Of a stretch of DNA of 64,000 bases, positions 59,834 to 64,000 are shown one piece after another. The notes beneath the pieces were generated by a model, which had not been told where the DNA came from, did not search any database, and saw only the letters and a list, made by a program, of their open reading frames with translations. Origin of the DNA: Chryseosolibacter sp964532595 (lineage in GTDB: Bacteria; Bacteroidota; Bacteroidia; Cytophagales; Cyclobacteriaceae); the NCBI GenBank assembly GCA_964532595.1, contig CAZHIQ010000010.1, positions 1 to 64,000 on the forward strand, given 5' to 3'. How positions within the stretch are numbered: position 1 is the stretch's first letter; each line of letters opens with the position of its first letter. The position numbers and the translations under genes were made by a program.

Positions 59834-61981
59834 ATGACATCCCTGACAAAAACTTCCCGCCGCAACTTCATCAAAATCGCCGCCGCCACAGGGGGCGGCT
59901 TGATGCTCGGCTTTCATTGGTCGGAGTCTTCCGCCGGTATCAAGGTGCTCAGTAGTCCTGCGGAGAACATCACCTTCAACAGCTATCTCCAGCTCTCACC
60001 CGACGGCATCATTACGTTGTTTTCACCCAATCCCGAACTAGGTCAGAATGTCAAGACTTCCTTTCCCCTGATTGTGGCGGAGGAGCTCGACGCGGATTGG
60101 TCGCACGTCCGGGTTGTTCAGGCACCGCTCGACACCAAGCGGTTTGATCGCCAGGTCACGGGAGGCAGCGGGGCGATTCCGCATTCCTGGGAACGGCTGC
60201 GCAAAGCCGGAGCTACAGCCCGGCAAATGTTGCTTGAGGCCGCGGCGAAACGCTGGAAAGTTCCGGCGAGTACTCTTATCGCCGAAAACAGCACCGTGAT
60301 CCACAAGAAAAGTGGTCGCAAGCTGTCTTACGGAGAGCTCGCCGCCGACGCAGCAAAGGTACCCGTGCCCTCGGATGTGCCCTTGAAGGATCCGTCGACA
60401 TTCAAGCTCATCGGCAAACCCATAGCCAACATTGACAACCATGAGATGGTGACAGGCCAGCCTCTTTACGGGTTGGATTTCTACCGGGAAGGCATGCAGG
60501 TGGCGATGGTTCAACGCCCTCCTTTTGGCAAGAAAATCAAGTCGATCGATGATTCGGACGTGCGAAAGGTGCCAGGCATCACCGATGTGGTGACGTTCGG
60601 AGAGAATATTGCAATTGTCGGCAAGAGTACGTGGCCCGTCATGAAAGCACGCCGTGCACTAAAGGTGGAGTACGAACCCGACGGCGTCGTCGAGAGTACG
60701 GCTGATCATGACCGTGTTCTTAAAGAACTGCTCGACAGTCCTGAATCCACTGTTCGACGAAGCGATGGCGATGTTGCTTCCGCTTTCAGAAGCGCTGCGA
60801 AGGTAATCCGCAGTGAATATCAATGCCCGTTTCTCTCCCATGCTCCGTTGGAACCGATGAACTTCTTCGCGCATGTGCGCCCCGACGGAGTAGAACTGGT
60901 GGGACCGACTCAAACACCCGAACGGGCACGCAACGCTACAGCTACACTACTGGGTATTTCACCGGAGAAAATAACCCTGGAGCTCACCCGTCTTGGTGGA
61001 GGCTTTGGTCGGCGGCTTCAAAGTGATTACGTACTCGACGCCGTACACGTATCCCGTCTTATCAAAGGGCCTGTTAAGGTGATGTGGACGCGGGAAGACG
61101 ATCAGGCAGGCGGGCACTACCGTCCTGCAGTCCGCTACCGCTTTGAGGCCGCCCTCGACGACAAAGGCAACATGACGGGATATAAACTGCGCGGCGTGGG
61201 TATCAACGCTGGCAACAGCACGCGCGAACACAACTTCCCGTCAGGAGCCGTCGACAATCTGCTGATTGACTCCATCGACTATTCGTCTCCTATTACCACC
61301 GGGGCCTGGCGTGCGCCTATTACCAACTTCCTCGCGTTTGCGGAACAGTCTTTCCTCGACGAAGTGGCCCGGGCAGCAAACAAAGATCCGATAGCGTTTC
61401 GACTGGAGCTTCTTGAACGAGCCAAACGCAATCCCGTCGGGGAGATCCATTACGACATCGATCGCATGATTTCGGTGACAAAACTGGTTGCCGAAAAAGC
61501 AGGGTGGGGCAAAAAGTCAGGCGTATTCCAGGGCTTCAGTGTATACTTCTCGCACCGTTCGTATGTCGCGCAAATTGCCGAAGTTGAGATTAATAACAAC
61601 AGCCCTGTGCTGAAGAAGATTTATGCAGCGGCCGATTGTGGAATTGTCGTCAATTTAAGCGGCGCACGTCAACAGGTGGTGGGAGGAATCGTCGATGGCT
61701 TTGGTCACGCGATGTTTGGAAACCTGACGTTTCGCGATGGCCTGCCGGAGCAACGCAACTTTCACGACTACCGCCTTGTGCGCATGAAGGAGGTGCCCGC
61801 GGTGGAAGTGCACTTTGTTGACAACGGCATTTCACCCACCGGATTAGGCGAGCCCGCCCTTCCTCCGACAGGGGGAGCGGTAGCCAACGCCTTTTTCGCC
61901 GCAACAGGGAAGCGGCTCCGCAATCAGCCCTTCATTCTTCAGGACGAAATGAAGGAATCAGGCTTCGGTGGAAAATTGTAA
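59834..61981 (+). CDS. iorB: isoquinoline 1-oxidoreductase-type molybdopterin subunit
   Basis: 715 residues. A twin-arginine signal (SRRNFIKIAAATGGG, about 8-24) exports it, probably with the iron-sulfur subunit attached. The molybdenum-binding fold shows PNPELGQNVKTSFPLIVAEEL near 56, TGGSGAIPHSWERLRKAG near 104, SEYQCPFLSHAPLEP near 324 and LGGGFGRRL near 382, and the final GEPALPPTGGAVANAFFAATGKRLRN contains the catalytic Glu (GLGEPALPP) near 674. It acts with the [2Fe-2S] subunit; no cytochrome subunit or XdhC-type maturation gene is in the window. Confidence 0.92.
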   Translation: MTSLTKTSRRNFIKIAAATGGGLMLGFHWSESSAGIKVLSSPAENITFNSYLQLSPDGIITLFSPNPELGQNVKTSFPLIVAEELDADWSHVRVVQAPLDTKRFDRQVTGGSGAIPHSWERLRKAGATARQMLLEAAAKRWKVPASTLIAENSTVIHKKSGRKLSYGELAADAAKVPVPSDVPLKDPSTFKLIGKPIANIDNHEMVTGQPLYGLDFYREGMQVAMVQRPPFGKKIKSIDDSDVRKVPGITDVVTFGENIAIVGKSTWPVMKARRALKVEYEPDGVVESTADHDRVLKELLDSPESTVRRSDGDVASAFRSAAKVIRSEYQCPFLSHAPLEPMNFFAHVRPDGVELVGPTQTPERARNATATLLGISPEKITLELTRLGGGFGRRLQSDYVLDAVHVSRLIKGPVKVMWTREDDQAGGHYRPAVRYRFEAALDDKGNMTGYKLRGVGINAGNSTREHNFPSGAVDNLLIDSIDYSSPITTGAWRAPITNFLAFAEQSFLDEVARAANKDPIAFRLELLERAKRNPVGEIHYDIDRMISVTKLVAEKAGWGKKSGVFQGFSVYFSHRSYVAQIAEVEINNNSPVLKKIYAAADCGIVVNLSGARQQVVGGIVDGFGHAMFGNLTFRDGLPEQRNFHDYRLVRMKEVPAVEVHFVDNGISPTGLGEPALPPTGGAVANAFFAATGKRLRNQPFILQDEMKESGFGGKL

Positions 61982-62028
61982 TATCTTCGTGGTCAGCTGC
62001 GCAGTTGTTGCTGTTTTGACTGACCGCT

Positions 62029-63255
62029 ATGAAGACTGAAACCCTTGCGACCTCACCCTCTCAGGTAACTGATCGTTTAAGTCCGGAACGTATCAATACG
62101 ATTGATATTCTCCGGGCTATTACGATGGTAACCATGGTGTTCGTTAACGATCTCTGGTCACTCACCAATATCCCGCAATGGTTGTTACACGTCGATGTAA
62201 ATGTCGACGGGATGGGATTGTCGGATGTCATTTTCCCCGCCTTCCTGTTCATTGTTGGATTATCCATTCCCTATGCGCTGAAGAACCGACGCCGAAAAGG
62301 TGATTCCACCGCTCAACTGTTGGGGCATGTCGTATGGCGGAGTGTCGCCTTACTCGTTATGGGCGTATGGTTGGTCAACGGAGAAGGCATCAACGCTGAG
62401 GCTACTGGCATTCCGCGTTGGGTATGGGGCCCCGTTGTCTGTACGTGTTTTATCATGATCTGGCACCAATACGACGCAAGTCGCCATCGCCTCCTGGCTC
62501 CGGGTTTGCGAGCGCTGGCCATTGTCATCTTGCTGGTACTGGCTTGGATATACCGCGGCGGCCCTGATGACGCCCTGCGCACCTTCGGTCCGCGTTGGTG
62601 GGGGATTCTCGGACTAATCGGATGGGCATATCTTGCGAGTGCGACTATCGCGGTATTTGCCCGAAACCGAATACCCGTAATCTTTGGCTTCTGGCTTTTC
62701 TTTTGCCTGCTTAGCATTATGCATCATGCGGGCATGATACCTTCCTTCCTGAACTTCATTCCTCCCGCCATCCGCGGTGGAACATTAACCGCCCTTGCCC
62801 TTGGCGGTGTGCTCACCGCCTTGGTCTTTGAACATTATCGTCAACTCGGCAAAAACAAAACGTTAACGCTTGTACTTGCGTGCGCTGCCATTGCACTCTT
62901 CGGTCTCTCGGTTATTTTGCGGCCCTATTGGGGAATTTCCAAGCAGTACGAAACACCTTCATGGCTCTTCGTGTGTAGCGCCATCACCATTGCGGCATTC
63001 CTTGTCCTTTATTGGATCGTTGACATCGGGGGGAAAGCCCACTGGTTCCGATGGGCTAAGCCCGCGGGCGTGGCCACCCTGTTGTGCTACCTGATGCCCC
63101 ATTACGGCTATTTCATCAAGCAGCTATCGGGCATCCCTCTTCCCGACGTTATGCTGTCGGGCGCGTTAGGCCTTATGAAGTCGTTCCTGTTCGCACTTCT
63201 TTGTGTATGGTTCACCGGACTACTCCTACGGGCGGGGATAAGAATGCGGCTATAA
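62029..63255 (+). CDS. DUF5009 / HGSNAT-like membrane protein (copy 2)
   Basis: 408 residues with about ten membrane helices, opening with a cytoplasmic tail and INTIDILRAITMVTMVFVND near 25, then GLSDVIFPAFLFIVGLSIPYAL near 64, the signature of the sugar-acetyltransferase-like DUF5009 group. It is a paralogue of the protein at 14737-15885 but clearly diverged. It lies 47 nt behind the molybdenum enzyme gene and may be its operon partner, though no functional link is known. Confidence 0.8.
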   Translation: MKTETLATSPSQVTDRLSPERINTIDILRAITMVTMVFVNDLWSLTNIPQWLLHVDVNVDGMGLSDVIFPAFLFIVGLSIPYALKNRRRKGDSTAQLLGHVVWRSVALLVMGVWLVNGEGINAEATGIPRWVWGPVVCTCFIMIWHQYDASRHRLLAPGLRALAIVILLVLAWIYRGGPDDALRTFGPRWWGILGLIGWAYLASATIAVFARNRIPVIFGFWLFFCLLSIMHHAGMIPSFLNFIPPAIRGGTLTALALGGVLTALVFEHYRQLGKNKTLTLVLACAAIALFGLSVILRPYWGISKQYETPSWLFVCSAITIAAFLVLYWIVDIGGKAHWFRWAKPAGVATLLCYLMPHYGYFIKQLSGIPLPDVMLSGALGLMKSFLFALLCVWFTGLLLRAGIRMRL

Positions 63256-63257
63256 AC

Positions 63258-64000
63258 CTATTCCTTCACCAGCTTCCACGCCGCCTGCTGGCCGCCGGAG
63301 GTTACGATCCGGATTATATAGGTGCCTGCGGGGAAAGACCGCAAGTCGATTTCGGAATTTTGCAACGGGTAAGCCAAGTTCAGGACTTCCCGCCCCATTG
63401 CGTCAACCATCAGAAGTCGAGCTTCTTCTGCAAGCTCCGACTCGACGATAAGTACATCGCGGACCGGGTTCGGAAAGAACCTCAGTGAAACTTCCCAAGG
63501 GGAATCCACCCCCGTGATCGGCGAAATGGTCCACGCCCGCGAAGTAGATACACATCCGTCAAGATCGGTAACTTCAACGTAATAGCTGCCTGCAGCCTCC
63601 GGAATGTGTACCTGTGTGGTTCCCCCGGGCACGGCCATCCCGTCGAGATACCATTGATATGAGGTTGCCGGATGAGGGAAGGCATACAAGACACCGGAGA
63701 AATCGTCTTCTTCGATGTAAGGGTAGGGGACGCACACGGTGACGGGTTCCGTCTCCATTACGCAGCCATCGTCGCTGGTGACTACTACCGAATACTCACC
63801 CGACTGCTGTGCAGTCAACCGACGTCCTACGCCTCCTTCCACCGGAAGGCCGTAATAATACCACGCATAAGACGATGCCGCGGGGGTGACTTCCAGAACA
63901 TCCTGGTCCCGCCTGATCTGGACAAGAGGCACACACATGGGTAAAGGCTCGGAGGTAGCCTCGCATCCATCCTGGTTGACAACTTCGACGTGATAGACAC
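63258..64000 (-). CDS. type IX secretion protein, 3' part (partial)
   Basis: The gene enters from beyond the right edge; the frame is open through position 64000, so the methionine near 63938 is internal. At least 247 residues are visible. They contain repeated immunoglobulin-like PKD/SprB-type units of the form YxVxVxxxDGC (NQDGCEAT, SDDGCVMETEPVTVCVP, DLDGCVSTSRAWTISP), followed by a type IX sorting domain of about 75 residues (FFPNPVRDVLIVE ... LRSFPAGTYIIRI ... AWKLVKE). Such proteins are exported across the outer membrane and anchored at the surface or released. The end is 3 nt from the convergent DUF5009 gene's stop. Confidence 0.85.
   Translation of the reverse strand, partial: VYHVEVVNQDGCEATSEPLPMCVPLVQIRRDQDVLEVTPAASSYAWYYYGLPVEGGVGRRLTAQQSGEYSVVVTSDDGCVMETEPVTVCVPYPYIEEDDFSGVLYAFPHPATSYQWYLDGMAVPGGTTQVHIPEAAGSYYVEVTDLDGCVSTSRAWTISPITGVDSPWEVSLRFFPNPVRDVLIVESELAEEARLLMVDAMGREVLNLAYPLQNSEIDLRSFPAGTYIIRIVTSGGQQAAWKLVKE

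Noticed and set aside
1..64000. CRISPR arrays, insertion sequences, integrases or attachment sites
   Set aside because: I looked for regularly spaced repeats, transposase or integrase motifs and a tRNA-flanking integration; the only tRNA (22-95) has no integrase nearby and the only arrays are the short tandem repeats at 51661-51886.

Overview
The window is chromosomal DNA of a Bacteroidota bacterium, most likely of the order Cytophagales. The evidence is: promoters of the TAnnTTTG type in front of many genes, almost no Shine-Dalgarno sequences, short (about 288-residue) RpoD-type sigma factors, a bacillithiol gene (bshB1), a C-terminal type IX secretion sorting domain, TAT-dependent Gfo/Idh/MocA and DUF1080 proteins, and base composition near 50% GC. 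The order is an inference; the phylum is well supported. I see no prophage, insertion sequence, CRISPR array or rRNA, so this is mostly core and lifestyle DNA rather than a mobile island.

Layout. 1-10.7 kb is a housekeeping block: tRNA-Met(CAU), an LptF/LptG permease, rpsO-pnp, an RpoD-type sigma factor, trxB translationally overlapped with bshB1, pdxH, a YqgE protein and a DUF349 protein. 10.7-16.7 kb holds a four-gene leftward cluster for an unknown sugar acid or sugar (D-apionate-lactonase-like, secreted amidohydrolase, NahK-like kinase, DUF5009 membrane protein) and a GDSL hydrolase. 16.7-27.9 kb is a mixed set: an acyl-CoA oxidase-like flavoenzyme, a DUF1080 lipoprotein, DoxX, PAP2, an AsmA/DUF748-like protein, a beta-propeller lipoprotein, a DUF922 protease-like protein, a small secreted FWPxYxxY protein, a PAS histidine kinase and an amidotransferase-like secreted protein. 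A structured, terminator-bearing intergenic region at about 28.0 kb may encode a small RNA.

28.1-33.5 kb is a signalling operon: a NIT-HAMP-GAF hybrid kinase with three receiver domains, a single-domain response regulator and CheR. 33.6-45.5 kb holds two cold-shock-domain proteins, a TVP38 membrane protein, a zinc alcohol dehydrogenase, a TPR histidine kinase and several envelope transport proteins (TerC, CPA2 antiporter with a Usp-like tail, CorC/HlyC, MscS), plus a second FWxxYxxY protein.

46.0-55.9 kb holds a second RpoD-type sigma factor about 88% identical to the first, then a leftward glycoside module: a HEAT-DUF1080-DUF1080 fusion with a Gfo/Idh/MocA oxidoreductase (a pair expected for 3-keto-glycoside chemistry), and two GH13 enzymes behind a DUF4112 protein. 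55.9-64 kb carries an M3 oligopeptidase, a YejK-like nucleoid protein, an IorA/IorB molybdenum hydroxylase, a second DUF5009 protein and the 3' end of a type IX-secreted repeat protein that runs off the window.

The points most worth a second look are the duplicated primary sigma factor with a perfect dyad in front of the second copy, the candidate RNA at 27972-28090, the apnL-like cluster, the FWPxYxxY family, and the HEAT/DUF1080 fusion.
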